Below, in pieces: positions 1 through 11,881 of a stretch of 64,000 nt of DNA (position 1 is the stretch's first letter; every line of letters begins with the position of its first letter). Location: positions 496,001 through 560,000 of the forward strand of contig CM061256.1 of the NCBI GenBank assembly GCA_022605425.2, read 5' to 3'. The notes beneath the pieces are model-generated. The model was not told where the DNA came from, did no database searches, and saw nothing but the letters and a program-made list of their open reading frames with translations. The DNA is from Hamiltosporidium tvaerminnensis. Lineage: Eukaryota > Microsporidia > Dubosqiidae. The position numbers and the translations under genes are program-made.

Positions 1-254
1 AAAGCTCGGGTAAAGGCGACATTACAAACATTTATATTTATATGCTATATTTTTATGCAATTATAAGTAATGGCATTTTTCTACGGTTTACAAGCAATAT
101 AGACGAATAAAATCGATAATATTATTTGATCTTGTTTTTCTCAACCAAATGGATTCGTAGACAAACAAACTAGAACTTTAAATTAATTTCAATAAAATTG
201 AAATTAAAATTTGTTAATCATAGTTTATAATTTCAGAGAAATAGAAGTCCGGTC

Positions 255-3200
255 CAGTTTAAATTTTTTATTCAATAAAATTCTGGGTTAAAATATTTTT
301 ACCATTTTTTTATGTTTTCTTCTACCTCCTTAACCACTTCTGTCTCTTCTTCCAAATCCGACTCTTTATTTATGTTATTGGTCATTTCCTCTAAAGTGGT
401 TCCTCCTTGTGAAATAAGGGGTGCTTTATTTTTCGGTTTAAAATTTTTTGCACCATCTTCCTCTTTCTTCTCTTCTTTTAAAGGGGGTGTTGGTTCCTTG
501 TGCATCTCTGCTCTCATAATAACACCCATTGACGCTCTCTCCCAGCTCTCTTCGGCATTTAGTCCTGACTCAAGTCCTCTTAGTCGATCAAAGGAAATTG
601 TTTCGACTGTCTTCTTAAGTACTAAAGACTGAATGTATGCCTCTACATTCATGGGTATTTCTAGTCTTTTAAGATGAGATTTATGGTATTTTGTCACAAT
701 ACCGTCCCAGATCATTACGTAAGGGATTATCTCAACACTACACTTATAAATAAGACTCAACTCATTGGTTAGCAGGTCATACTTCCTAAGTTTTTCAGTT
801 TCAACTATTTGAAGTGAATCTTGGGAAGTGATTCCTACTTCAATGTGTGTTATTTTATTCTTCTTCTTATCTAAAATAAATATGTCGGATCTGTTATTCC
901 GAATTTTAACATCAGTTTTTATTCTGGTGTCCACTCTTATCTCTGCATACTCATTATCAAGAATCTCTTGAACTGAGTGACTCCTAATTCGTTTTGAAGA
1001 CTTAAACTTATATATATTTAAGAGAAGTAAGTGTAGGCATCTAACCACTTCATTATGCCGTCTTGTGTAGTCATGGCCTAGCATTTTTTCACATCGAGTT
1101 GCTAGATGATCTACAGTCTTACCAGACTTCCCGCAGTGTTGACACATACCATCTGCTCCCCAGAGTATTTTTCTATCCTGGATATAGCAGAACACTGCTT
1201 CATTTCGTGGCCTAATATTCCATCTCTTAACCATCTTGAAGAGTCAATAACACTCACAAGCTCATTTTTCCTTGCATTATATAACTTTGAATGGAGTTTT
1301 CGTTTTTTTATTTCGTTATATAGTTTTGCAAGTTGAGCTTCTTCTAAACTTTTCTTAGTGACTTCTTCTACCAACCTGTACTTTACTTTTAAGAAGCCTT
1401 TTATTAGTGCAAGATGTATTTTCTTATTATTCTGAACCTTGAGGATTGCTGCTCGTCAGTTGATATTTCTTTTCTTTTTTTAGACAATCAAAGAGTTGGA
1501 AAAGCATATGTTAGCCTGCAACTCAACAATAATAAGATCTCTTCCGAATTCTATTCTACGGAGGTACAAACGCTCTTGGCACCCTAAATGAAGATTCGTA
1601 GTATTCTTTACCAACACTGCACGCATTGCATCATATAACTTAGAGCGCTTCCGCTTCGTCTATGTAAACTTATAAGGTAGTTTAGCAAAGAGATTACCTA
1701 ATGGTTGATGGTTTGCAATAAAATTTTGCCTATAATCGTGTGCAAAAATGTCTCTTAGTCCTGATATCACTTTGCTAAGAACTTCTTAGGACGAATTACT
1801 TGTTCGAATTCCTCTAATATCTTCTATTGTACCAATGTATTTTAAAACACCTTTTCCTTAAGAAAAGTGACAGTATCTTCGCAACAGGTCGTTTATTGCA
1901 GACTTCTCTTTGTTTATCTTAAGCCAATCACTTTTAAAAATTCTTTTGCCTCATCTGTAATTGCACTCAATATTGAGATGTCTTTTGCAAGGAGGTTAAG
2001 ATCATCAATAAACAAGGGATGATTAGTAGAGTAGGTTTCTGTATCTGTTTGTGTGTCACTTTTGTGTATTTCTCATTAGCTTTCGCCTTTATTGATCCAT
2101 ACACAACAGAAAAAACAGTGGAGAGCGACTATATCTTTGCGAAATTCTTCTGTCAATGTTCTTGTTCAGGAATTTTTAGCATTATTGACATATAAATTTT
2201 CTATTTCGCATAAAATTACCTTTATAAATTTCAGTATTAAATCCGGTAAATTATGGTTTTCTATTTAATGAGTCAAATAGACATGGCCTATTAAACTATA
2301 AGCTTTTTGTTCATAAATCTACATTGCTTTACGATTGTTTCGATACTCTTTATTCAAGGAAATGTTCAATAAGTATTTCTCTTTCGCTTTTGCTCTCTCT
2401 TCAATGCTCTTAACTGATTATCCGATATAAACTCTCTTCTTTCCACCTCAATAGGTACAACTTTCGTAACAAATCTCTTTCTCAGATGGTACATGTTCGA
2501 CATACAGGTCATAAGCCTATAGTCGAAACCTTTCAGTGGTGTACTTTTAGGTATGCGACAAGTTAGCCTACCTTAAAACCAGTCAGCATGAGATTTCCTT
2601 CTAATAAATGACTTTTACAATATCATAAAGATATTTGTCAAGAGTTGTAAGTTTCTCGATGAAAAACTCTCAAATATTATTATTTTAGGCAGATTTATAA
2701 TCGAGAAGCTGATTAATGATGTCTATAAATTCACAAAGCGAAGAAAACGAAGTATAATAAGTATCTGACGCGAAAGGTATAAAATTCTCATCATATGTGA
2801 CTTTATCTTCATTTTTGTTCCACATTGTTGACCAAAAACTTACAATTTTTTCACCATTTACCCCATTTTTAGATTGCAAACGCTCAGATAAGCCTCAATA
2901 ACTTGTTCTCGAGACAGCCCAAACATACGACGCTCTCTTAAGAATTGCTTCTTAATTTTTATCGTTAGTTTTTTTTTCGTAGACGTATAATAGCTTTTTT
3001 TTAAAATTAAGCCTCAGAATGATCATTTCTTTTCCAAGTCTAAATAAAACTCTCCCATGATTTTTCTGAGACTTTTTGTTTGAAAAGAGATGATTCTTTT
3101 AGTCTACGTGTTTTTTTGAGTATATTTATGAGGGTTTTAACAATTAGATTTTACTCCAATATTTTCTTTCCACATTGATCATGGTCTTTCTTTGCGTGTT

Positions 3201-4020
3201 TCCTCGTTAGCATATCTGCGCTGCATGGATTAACTGTGCCACACCAGTTATCGTCCCGGTACATGATATTCAGTCAATGTACCAATAAATCAAATAATTA
3301 GGTTTAAAACTTTACGTTAAACAAATTCACCTGGAGGCTTTCGAGTTTAGACCACTATATCTCCGATTTCCTTCTCTAAGAAAAACTTAATTTTGGACAA
3401 ATACTTCTCATTTATGTTAATATGAAGTTAGTGTCAATCAGAGAACATGACTCTGTGAAATAAGTGGCGATTCTACGTCGCTCTTCCTTCTTTTCTTGCC
3501 TAATTTCTTTTTGTGCCTCATTTTGTGTTAATCTTTTGAACACATCGATATCTTATAGGGAGCCAAATTTCTGATTGTAGTACCTCAGAATTGCAGACCG
3601 GCCTTTTAAGGGCATTCTCTCAAATCTCTTTTGTGCTTCTAGAAGAGCAGATCGGGGCTATGACTGAATCTAGTATTGGATGTGATACCATTTGCTGGCT
3701 TTCTTTTGAATTGGCAGTTGTATTGAGATTTTTCATTCATTTGGCTGGTCTACACGCCATGCCATTGGTACGGGAAGACGAGGGTATAGATTCAACTAAA
3801 CAAACTGGACTAGTCTGGCAACTATTGCTTGGTGGTTGGTGAGGGATGTTATGGTGGTAGGTTGTGATGAACGTTTCTTGGATATCGTTATACCCCTACT
3901 TTACACAATTTTATCCTTTTTGCATTATTATTTTGGCTGTCTACAAATTTTATTTTCTCATTTTTTATATTTTCGCTGTCAACTTTTCTCTTTCTACATA
4001 TTATTACGATGGTATCAATA
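255..4020 (-). pseudogene. Decayed RLE-type LINE, copy 1
   Basis: This is a nearly full-length but broken relative of the intact element at 20174-23935. Homology begins near the shared AATAAA-containing 3' end (about 255-300) and can be followed to a degenerate version of the element's N-terminus at about 3930-4010. The 3' third is well preserved: an open stretch at 299-1234 keeps the CCHC knuckle and endonuclease region, and an adjoining open stretch at 1111-1374 overlaps it in another frame. From about 1440 to 4000 the sequence is riddled with stops, indels and substitutions. The endonuclease motif reads RSD where the intact copy reads RPD, so even the preserved part is probably inactive. 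No intact reverse transcriptase remains. Confidence 0.85.
299..1234 (-). pseudogene. LINE C-terminal fragment: CCHC knuckle and restriction-like endonuclease
   Basis: An open stretch of 311 codons is nearly identical in protein sequence to the C-terminal quarter of the intact LINE ORF2-like protein. It carries CQHC...H...C (a C-x2-C-x8-H-x4-C knuckle) followed by the endonuclease-like segment with the EVGI strand and a KLRKYD helix. The PD of the catalytic RPD motif is changed to SD. There is no start signal of its own; the first Met lies inside the domain, so this is a surviving piece of the decayed element, not an independent gene. A frameshift separates it from the segment at 1111-1374. 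Confidence 0.8.
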
Positions 4021-4929
4021 GAAATTTTTTTAAAAATATATGAATAATTGGGAGATGTAAACAATTCAAGAGGTAAACAAGACTGGCTGAAAAAAGCGAT
4101 TTTTTTTAGCATGAAGAGTTTTATAACAATATAATGTATAAGAAATAACAAGAGACGTATCGACCTTGTAAAAAAAAAACAAATGCTGATTGTATTCGCT
4201 AATATGTTTTTTTTTTCTACTTTTGCAATAAATTAGTTGGTTTATACGAGTATATTTGGGGCTAAGGGTTTATTTTATGTATAATAATTTCTAAAAGAAC
4301 ATGCAAAGCCTTTAGAACGATTTTAGTTGTAGCAACAAAATAATTTTACATAAAATAAATTGTAATTCTGATTCAGTACGTATTGTGTTAAAGAATCAAC
4401 TAACGTGAAAAAACCAAGGTTTACTAAAAATTTAGTCTGTCGCCTAGATTATTTTTTTGGTAATACATACTCTCAAAAATTGGTGTATTTTTAAGGAAAA
4501 TCGGGTTTTAAAAATAAAAAAAAACTTAAAAAATAAAGTAAAATTTCCCAAGCAAATTTTTATTTTCGTTGGACAATTCAAACTTCAAATATTCTCAAAA
4601 CAGTTTTCAAATTCTTATCGCAATAAAAAAAAGACTTTGCAATATATTTATCTGGATATTTAATATAATTCAATCAAACTTTTATAGAGTAATTAAATAT
4701 GACACAAAGAGCTTCTAAAATTTATTTTAATTCAGTTAAAGTAAATTTCATCAAGTTATTTTCTTTCCATGTATATATACTAACCATATTTTCGATATTA
4801 ACACGTTCAATTCTAATATAACTATCTTCGTCTCGAAAAATATTTTATGAAAGCAACTCCATTTCGAAGATATTCATATAAAATTCAATAAGATTTTCAA
4901 AAATAGATCTCAAATTTAGAAGGATTGAG
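4021..4929. other. AT-rich gene-free stretch
   Basis: This segment lies between the LINE relic and the broken gene at 4930-6483. It is rich in A/T runs, and its short reading frames look like chance. I see no RNA gene, repeat or regulatory motif in it. Confidence 0.6.
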
Positions 4930-6483
4930 CATTTAAATAAGAAGAATATAATGAATTCTAGTAAACAAATAAATTATAACAAACAGAGAATTGAAGTTTC
5001 TCAAATTAGCTAATTTTTGAATTTCCAGTTGAAAAATCAACGAAGATATCATTTTAGGGTTCATTCTAAACATAGCATCTGCTAATACGTTGCTAAAATT
5101 TACATATAAGCCACATGATATGTGATCATCTTCGTTTCCGAGCTTAGCATTTTTAACTAGGAAATCAAGCATGGAAATATATGGCATAGAAATTTTTGTA
5201 TATCTGAAAATCCTTGTAACTATTTCGTGGAAACCTAATATAAAGGTTTAAGACCAAGAAAAGCATCTTTATCCACGTAATAAACATCGAAATCTTTGTA
5301 TATATCCACCGCCTCTATACCTTTATCTTTTATATTATTAATTACCTCATTTGGTTGGAGATTGCACAAAGATTCGATGGCTCTAAGAAGTAGAATCCAT
5401 AAACATGAGTCCTCAACTAAATTTATATCTTTAAAAATAATATTTCTTATAAAATATTTTATATGAACTATACTGGGAAAATATGATAGTAAAGGAGAAT
5501 TTTGTTTGCAGAAATCATATTTCATTACAGATTCGATTATTTTTCTTGCCAAATATTCCATAATTAGGTTTTCTCTAATTTGTGACCAAAACTTCTTTTC
5601 TATAGCAGATATTCGATCGATTAGATTATAAAATGGAAGATAATCTGTGTTTAAAAAATATCTTTCAATGGAAAAATCACCTTCGATAAGAAGTTCTATA
5701 TCAGATAACTCTATAACCTCGGTAGCTGGTTTTTCGAAAATCGCATAATTTTTACCGCGTGTATCTATTATTTCACTAGAATATTTCATATATAGGTACT
5801 GTGATTCTTTAACAGGACACGAGTCAGATGTGTTTACTAATTATTTGTTTTTTCCAGATCCTTCTGCTGAAATAGATGCCTCTGTGAGATTTTTTTCCCT
5901 GGGTGCATTTTCTAAAAGTGTACGGAAACCCTTAGTTTCGGGATATGCTTTATCAAATGGCAGAACATTCGTATCCAAATCATATTTCATAGATCGATTG
6001 GATTCTTCATGGCTGATATTCATAAAACTGTCAAATCGTCTATCTAGCTCTTCACGCAAATCATGATCGAATTTTCCTCTTCTCGATCGCGAAAGTTTTT
6101 ATTAATATAGAACGAATTAGGATTTTTGTGCCTGCCTTCGTTCTTGTTATAAGAAAAATCTTAAAATCTTTGCCTATTTATTATATTTTGTTGATACCCG
6201 CGAACCCTACCACCCCGAATATATTCTCTATATGTATAACAATGGTTTTTATTGGGTAAATAGCTTGCCAATTGTTTACTTCGGTTTTCTGTTCTACTTT
6301 TGTCGCCATCATCTCGATTAAAATCCTTATTTTGTTGATATGAAGGAATATTGAATTCTCGGTGTGTTGTAAAAGCTCTATTTTCATCCAAGTATTCTTT
6401 ACGATTGTATAAAAATTTAGATTTACACCTATTTTCTATACAACATTATGTTCGCTCTGACTGTAATTCCTCTTTTCTGCCAT
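4930..6483 (-). pseudogene. Broken gene of unknown family
   Basis: Several consecutive open segments on the minus strand look like pieces of one decayed gene. A possible start is the ATG at 6483, which opens 15 codons before a stop. It is followed by segments at 6161-6391 (hydrophilic, rich in Arg, Asn and Tyr), 5841-6059 (charged), 5235-5789 (184 codons, helical, mixed charge) and 4933-5187. Composition is more balanced than in the surrounding desert, which supports former coding. I do not recognise the family. The hydrophilic N-terminal part would fit a gag-like or nucleic-acid-binding protein, but no zinc knuckle or catalytic motif is visible. The breaks are frameshifts and stops between segments. 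Confidence 0.4.
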
Positions 6484-7580
6484 ATTATTTGCGAAGAAAA
6501 TACAAATTTTAATAAAAAAAATAAAACAAAATATTCGTTTTTTCATGAAGATGCAATTTATTTTAAATTTATAGACTAAATCACAATTTAAAAAATTTTA
6601 ATTAAAAAAATTAGTTATTTCCAAATCCGGGTCATTGATTTACCTCCCAAAAAACTCATCTGTCTCATTTTATGATTTTTTTTTCATCATAAAAAACATT
6701 TTTTATATTCTGTTTACTTTCTTCTGAAATACAAATTTATTTACAAAAATTTTTTTTTAAACTAATCTTTAAAAATAATTTGTTAGAATTTTCATGAAGC
6801 AGCTCATTTGATATGTATTTGATGAAAAAACATTTGTTTTTTCTTTCAATTACGCAATTATTTTCTCTTTATAGTTTTTTGTCTTTTTTTCAGAATATAA
6901 ACTTATAAATTCATTTTTAATAAAATATTAATTTATTTATCTAAAATTCCATTATATAACCGAGTAATTTAATTAAAGACGAAGAAAGTTGATCTCAGAA
7001 AATAAATTTATTTATCTACAATTCTCTTATATAACCGAGTAAGTTCTTTGAAGACGAAGAAAGTTGATCTCAGAATATAAATTTATTTAATAAAACATAA
7101 ACCACCAATAATATTGTTCTGATTACAAATTATTTCACATAAGATATGTTCATAAATCTGTCTTATCTTATAATAAGAATGCAAAATTGTTGTATGTAAT
7201 ATCTTGAAACGTTCAATTGACTCATAAAATATTTCACAAACCTTTTTTAAAAAACATTTTTATATTTATTACATCATTAAAATAGACAATAAATATTTTT
7301 TTTTCGCTTTTTTAATGTAATACTTTTAAAAAGATTCAAAGTAAAAAATTCTGTTAAAATTTTATTTTTTAAATACAATTTATTTACCAATCTATTAACA
7401 ATAATAGAATAAAATTAAAAAAAACACCAAATTATTTGTATTTTGAATATTTTTTATTAAACTTTATTTAAAATAAACGAGGATTTGATGACTTAAATTA
7501 AAATATTTCAAATGAAAAAAAAAACGGATTCTATAATTATTTGATTCATCATAAAATATAGGAAAGTTGTTTTTTTTTAT
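6484..7580. other. AT-rich gene-free stretch with one tandem duplication
   Basis: Mostly A/T homopolymer runs. A unit of about 75 bp containing TATAACCGAGTAA and GAAGTTGATCTCAG-like segments is present twice in tandem at about 6935-7090. No gene is visible. Confidence 0.6.
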
Positions 7581-8565
7581 AATTAAAAATTAAAAAAAAA
7601 ATAAATTTAAACAAAAAAATAAAATAAAATTACAATCTTTTATAAATTTTAATGATCAAAAATTAAAAATTAAAAAAAAAATAAATTTAAACAAAAAAAT
7701 AAAATAAAATTACAATCGTTTATAAATTTTAATGATCAAAAATTAAAAATTAAAAAAAAAATAAATTTAAACAAAAAAATAAAATAAAATTACAATCTTT
7801 TATAAATTTTAATGATCAAAAATTAAAAATTAAAAAAAAAATAAATTTAAACAAAAAAATAAAATAAAATTACAATCTTTTATAAATTTTAATGATCAAA
7901 AATTAAAAATTAAAAAAAAAATAAATTTAAACAAAAAAATAAAATAAAATTACAATCTTTTATAAATTTTAATGATCAAAAATTAAAAATTAAAAAAAAA
8001 ATAAATTTAAACAAAAAAATAAAATAAAATTACAATCTTTTATAAATTTTAATGATCAAAAATTAAAAATTAAAAAAAAAATAAATTTAAACAAAAAAAT
8101 AAAATAAAATTACAATCTTTTATAAATTTTAATGATCAAAAATTAAAAATTAAAAAAAAAATAAATTTAAACAAAAAAATAAAATAAAATTACAATCTTT
8201 TATAAATTTTAATGATCAAAAATTAAAAATTAAAAAAAAAATAAATTTAAACAAAAAAATAAAATAAAATTACAATCGTTTATAAATTTTAATGATCAAA
8301 AATTAAAAATTAAAAAAAAAATAAATTTAAACAAAAAAATAAAATAAAATTACAATCTTTTATAAATTTTAATGATCAAAAATTAAAAATTAAAAAAAAA
8401 ATAAATTTAAACAAAAAAATAAAATAAAATTACAATCTTTTATAAATTTTAATGATCAAAAATTAAAAATTAAAAAAAAAATAAATTTAAACAAAAAAAT
8501 AAAATAAAATTACAATCTTTTATAAATTTTAATGATCAAAAATTAAAAATTAAAAAAAAAATAAA
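7581..8565. repeat. 80-bp AT satellite, 12 copies plus a partial one
   Basis: A perfectly regular 80-bp unit is repeated head to tail from 7581, with unit starts at 7581, 7661, 7741 and so on to 8541. The unit consists of A-rich stretches with a TACAATCTTT segment and a TTTTAATGATC segment. Copies appear identical except for one T-to-G change (TACAATCGTT) in the second unit (about 7711) and the ninth unit (about 8271). Such homogeneity indicates recent expansion. The array has no coding potential. Confidence 0.97.
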
Positions 8566-9547
8566 ATAGCGAAATTTTTGTAAAGCAAAAGAAAACTTTA
8601 AATTTCCTCATGAAAGTCTTCTGTACCACATAAAAATGCAGATTTAATACAAAAAAATACAAGCAAACAGACCGGTATAAAGTTTTAAAACCTTGATAAA
8701 AATATTAAGAACCTATACCTAGGCTAATAGTATCGTATTTGTTAGTACCACATAAGTATTTATTTTAATTCTAATTTACGGTCTTCCCATATGCTTTCTA
8801 TCTTGTTTCTCTATACAACGATCTCCATTCCTTTTTGTTCTCGGGCCACACAAACTTCTAAAAAAAGTACCGGGTCAAGAATTCTATACTTTTTATGCCA
8901 ATATACTGAAAAATATTTCTACAATTTCAAACTGGAATATTTTTAAATCAAATTTTTAAACTTTCATATAAATTTTTATAGAAATAAACGTATATTAACC
9001 ATATTTCTATATAAAAATAGACAAATAAATAAAAAGAAATTTATTAGAAATTTCCTGCTACGCAATTCAATTAAATTCATAAATGAGTCGAAGTTTTATT
9101 TTTGCTTTCAGCTCTACCTATTTGTAAGAAGAAACATTCTCTAAAATGAAATATAAAAAAAAAATTACAGATAATACTTAAAGTCGTTACTGGTACTTTC
9201 TACCAGTAAATTTACTTCATAATTTCAACAAATTATTCCTTAAGAATCTTAACTACATCAATCTCATTAATAATAAATTTTTGATATTTTTTATTGTTTC
9301 ATTTTGACTTTTAAGTATAAAATAATAAAAATAATTGCTTGTTTTTAGAAAATGAAAAATCTATGAATTTTCTCGGTATTGAAAATCCATACTTAAATTT
9401 CTATAATTGCTTGTTTTTAGAAAATGAAAAATCTATGAATTTTCTCGGTATTGAAAATCCATACTTAAATTTCTATAACGTAATTCTATTTGTATGATTT
9501 ATTTATACTTTTATTTTATTTATAAATAAATCTATTTAATAAAAAAA
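8566..9547. other. Gene-free stretch, possible interior of a decayed hAT element
   Basis: No intact gene. A 72-bp tandem duplication lies at 9331-9477, each unit starting ATAATTGCTTGTTTTTAG. A slightly GC-richer patch at about 8830-8880 (TTCTCGGGCCACAC, ACCGGGTC) could be internal sequence of the transposon whose terminus follows at 9548-9601, but no transposase motif can be read. Confidence 0.45.
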
Positions 9548-9601
9548 AAATCGCGGCGGGCCTAAAAAATATGGATGCGGCTCGTGTTTTGGAGACCCCT
9601 G
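9548..9601 (-). mobile_element. hAT-type transposon terminus
   Basis: Read on the minus strand this begins CAGGGGTCTCCAAAAC and continues with GAGCCGCATCC and GGCCCGCCGCGA. A CAGGGGTC-type terminus followed by GC-rich GGCCCGC-like subterminal sequence is characteristic of many animal hAT elements. The element would extend to lower coordinates. I could not find the matching inverted terminus to the left, so this is probably one end of a truncated or heavily decayed copy. It stands out as a GC-rich island next to a poly-A run. The 8 bases outside the end (CTTTATCT) are the place to look for a target duplication. Confidence 0.6.
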
Positions 9602-9639
9602 CTTTATCTTCTATATCTTGTTTTACTATTATTACCTGA

Positions 9640-10830
9640 AATATTTAATACCCCTTTATCCCTATATATCACTATACTATCACACTAAGACCCCTTTACC
9701 TCTAGTATTGCATATTCCTTAGCACTAACACCTCTTTATCCCCTTCTACTACCTCCTTATACGTAACACCCCTTTACCTCTAGTATTACATCTTCCTTTT
9801 CCCTAACACCCCTTTACTACATTAACCATATTTTATCACACTAAAACCCCTTTAACCCTACTTACCCCACTCTCTTATAATTAACACCCATTTACTACAT
9901 TAACCATATTTCATGATACTAAAACCCCTTTATCCCTACTTACCCCACCCTCTTATAATTAACACCCCTTTACTACATTAACCATATTTCATCACACTAA
10001 AACCCCTTTATCCCTACTTACCCCACCCTCTTATAATTAACACCCCTTTACTACATTAACCATATTTCATCACACTAAAACCCTTTATCCCTACTTACCC
10101 CACCCTCTTATACTTAACACCCCTTTACTACATTAACCATATTTCATCACACTAACACCCTTTAACCCTACTTACCCCACTCTCTTATAATTAACACCCC
10201 ATTTACTACATTAACCATATTTGATCACACTAACACCCTTTATCCCTACTTACCCCACCCTCTTATAATTAACACCCCTTTACTACATTAACCATATTTC
10301 ATCACACTAAAACCCTTTATCCCTACTTACCCCACTCTCTTATAATTAACACCCCTTTACTACATTAACCATATTTGATCACACTAACACCCTTTATCCC
10401 TACTTACCCCACCCTCTTATAATTAACACCCCTTTACTACATTAACCATATTTCATCACACTAAAACCCTTTATCCCTACTTACCCCACTCTCTTATAAT
10501 TAACACCCCTTTACTACATTAACCATATTTCATCACACTAAAACCCTTTATCCCTACTTACCCCACTCTCTTATAATTAACACCCCTTTACTACATTAAC
10601 CATATTTGATCACACTAAAACCCTTTATCCCTACTTACCCCACTCTCTTATAATTAACACCCCTTTACTACATTAACCATATTTCATCACACTAACACCC
10701 TTTAACCCTACTTACCCCACTCTCTTATAATTAACACCCCATTTACTACAATAACCATATTTCATCACACTAAAACCCTTTATCCCTACTTACCCCACTC
10801 TCTTATAATTAACACCCCCCTGTTATTTAC
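9640..10830 (+). repeat. C-rich 77-78-bp tandem array upstream of the Derlin gene
   Basis: After a degenerate lead-in (9640-9836), a 77-78-bp unit is repeated about a dozen times to 10830. Each unit contains TTAACACCCCTTTACTACA, TTAACCATATTTCATCACAC and CCCTTTATCCCTACTTACCC blocks. The plus strand is almost free of G, giving an extreme strand skew. Units differ by point changes and one-base indels (for example CATATTTGATCAC against CATATTTCATCAC). The array ends about 75 bases before the Derlin ATG, so it occupies that gene's upstream region. It may be an expanded promoter-proximal motif. Confidence 0.9.
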
Positions 10831-10895
10831 ATACCCTTTTTTTTAATCTAAATTACTTCCTCTATTGATAACAACAATATGATTCTATCTATTTA

Positions 10896-10900
10896 ACCCC
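10896..10900 (+). promoter_or_regulatory. CCC-type start-proximal motif of the Derlin gene
   Basis: TTTAACCCCTCA sits directly before the ATG at 10904. CCC-like motifs a few bases upstream of start codons have been described as microsporidian expression signals. Similar boxes precede the Heh-like, TOG and RLP24 genes here. Confidence 0.5.
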
Positions 10901-10903
10901 TCA

Positions 10904-11881
10904 ATGACTGAAACAAACATCGTTCTAGCTGCCTTTAACAAAACACCACCGATAACAAAAGCTATATCAATCATTCTTGTTACTCTTTCTCTTCTTATTT
11001 ACACAAAGATTATTTCACCTTTCCATGTAGTTTTAAATCCACGCTTATATACACATTTACACTTCTGGCAAGTAATAACACCTTTCTACTACTTTGGTAC
11101 AATAACCTTTGATTCTGTACTTCACATGATATTTCTATACAGATACTCTAGAATGTTAGAAGACTCATTTATACAAACATCAGATTATTTTTATCTTTTA
11201 CTTACAGTAAAAATACTTCTTCTTGTTTCTGCTTTACTTTTTAAAATACACACACTGGGTCCTGCCTTATCAGCTACTATTACATATATATGGACACGTC
11301 GTAATCCAACTACTCAGGTACAATTACTTGGTTGTGTTATTTTTCCTGCTTTTTATTTACCTTTTATTGTTCCTATTTTTACTTTTCTGACGGATAGAAA
11401 AATTAATATGGAGGATTTGCTTGGTATTTTTGTTGGTCATTTTTATTATTTTTTTAAGTTTGTTTTTCCTAAATTTGGGTTTAATGTTTTAAAAACGCCT
11501 TTTTTTATACAAAAGATATTTAATGAACAGCCTTTTGAGGAGATAAAAAAGGGGGATTTGGTGGGGGATAATAAGGAGGATGAAGAGGGTGTTAGTCATA
11601 AGGAGGAGGAAGAGGGTGTTAGTCATAAGGAGGATGAAGAGGGTGTTAATCATAAGGAGGATGAAGAGGGTGTTAGTGATATGGAGGAAGAAGAGGGGAG
11701 TGTTAATCATAAGGAGGAAGAGGAGGGTGTTAGTTATAAGGATCGTTTAAGTAATGAAGAGGGTGTTAGTAATGAAGAGGGTTTTAACAAGGAGGATACC
11801 TTCAGTAATGAAGAGGGTGTTAATAACAGTAATAGTAACAGTGGTGCTTCTACTGAGGATAACAGTACAGATAAAAGGTAA
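10904..11881 (+). CDS. Derlin (Der1-like ER membrane protein) with repeat tail
   Basis: Derlins are rhomboid-fold pseudoproteases of the ER membrane that help move misfolded proteins to the cytosol for degradation. The 325-residue protein has the Der1 core at residues 1-205: a hydrophobic N-terminus, an NPRLYTHLHFWQVIT segment, the family signature WTRRNP at about 129-134, and GIFVGHFYYF near 173-182, which matches the conserved GxxxG helix. From about 213 the tail is acidic and repetitive, with 27-bp (9-residue) units encoding EEGVSHKED-like repeats. The GGGTGTTA motif of the neighbouring arrays encodes their GVS/GVN. The core is of normal family length; the tail is an addition. The start follows a CCCC box by 3 bases. 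AATAAA overlaps the stop codon. The next gene is convergent. Confidence 0.9.
   Translation: MTETNIVLAAFNKTPPITKAISIILVTLSLLIYTKIISPFHVVLNPRLYTHLHFWQVITPFYYFGTITFDSVLHMIFLYRYSRMLEDSFIQTSDYFYLLLTVKILLLVSALLFKIHTLGPALSATITYIWTRRNPTTQVQLLGCVIFPAFYLPFIVPIFTFLTDRKINMEDLLGIFVGHFYYFFKFVFPKFGFNVLKTPFFIQKIFNEQPFEEIKKGDLVGDNKEDEEGVSHKEEEEGVSHKEDEEGVNHKEDEEGVSDMEEEEGSVNHKEEEEGVSYKDRLSNEEGVSNEEGFNKEDTFSNEEGVNNSNSNSGASTEDNSTDKR
11576..11740 (+). repeat. 27-bp coding repeat in the Derlin tail
   Basis: Units of GAGGGTGTTAGTCATAAGGAGGATGAA type follow one another in frame. They share the GGGTGTTA core with the non-coding arrays on either side of the gene. Confidence 0.85.

Noticed and set aside
2685-3842. 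Several short open stretches (64-83 codons) in 2.7-3.8 kb
   Set aside because: They lie within the decayed LINE copy and align in position with the intact element. They are not separate genes.
7581-8565. Regular repeat array that could be mistaken for CRISPR
   Set aside because: Units are identical over their full 80 bp with no variable spacers. It is a satellite in eukaryotic DNA.
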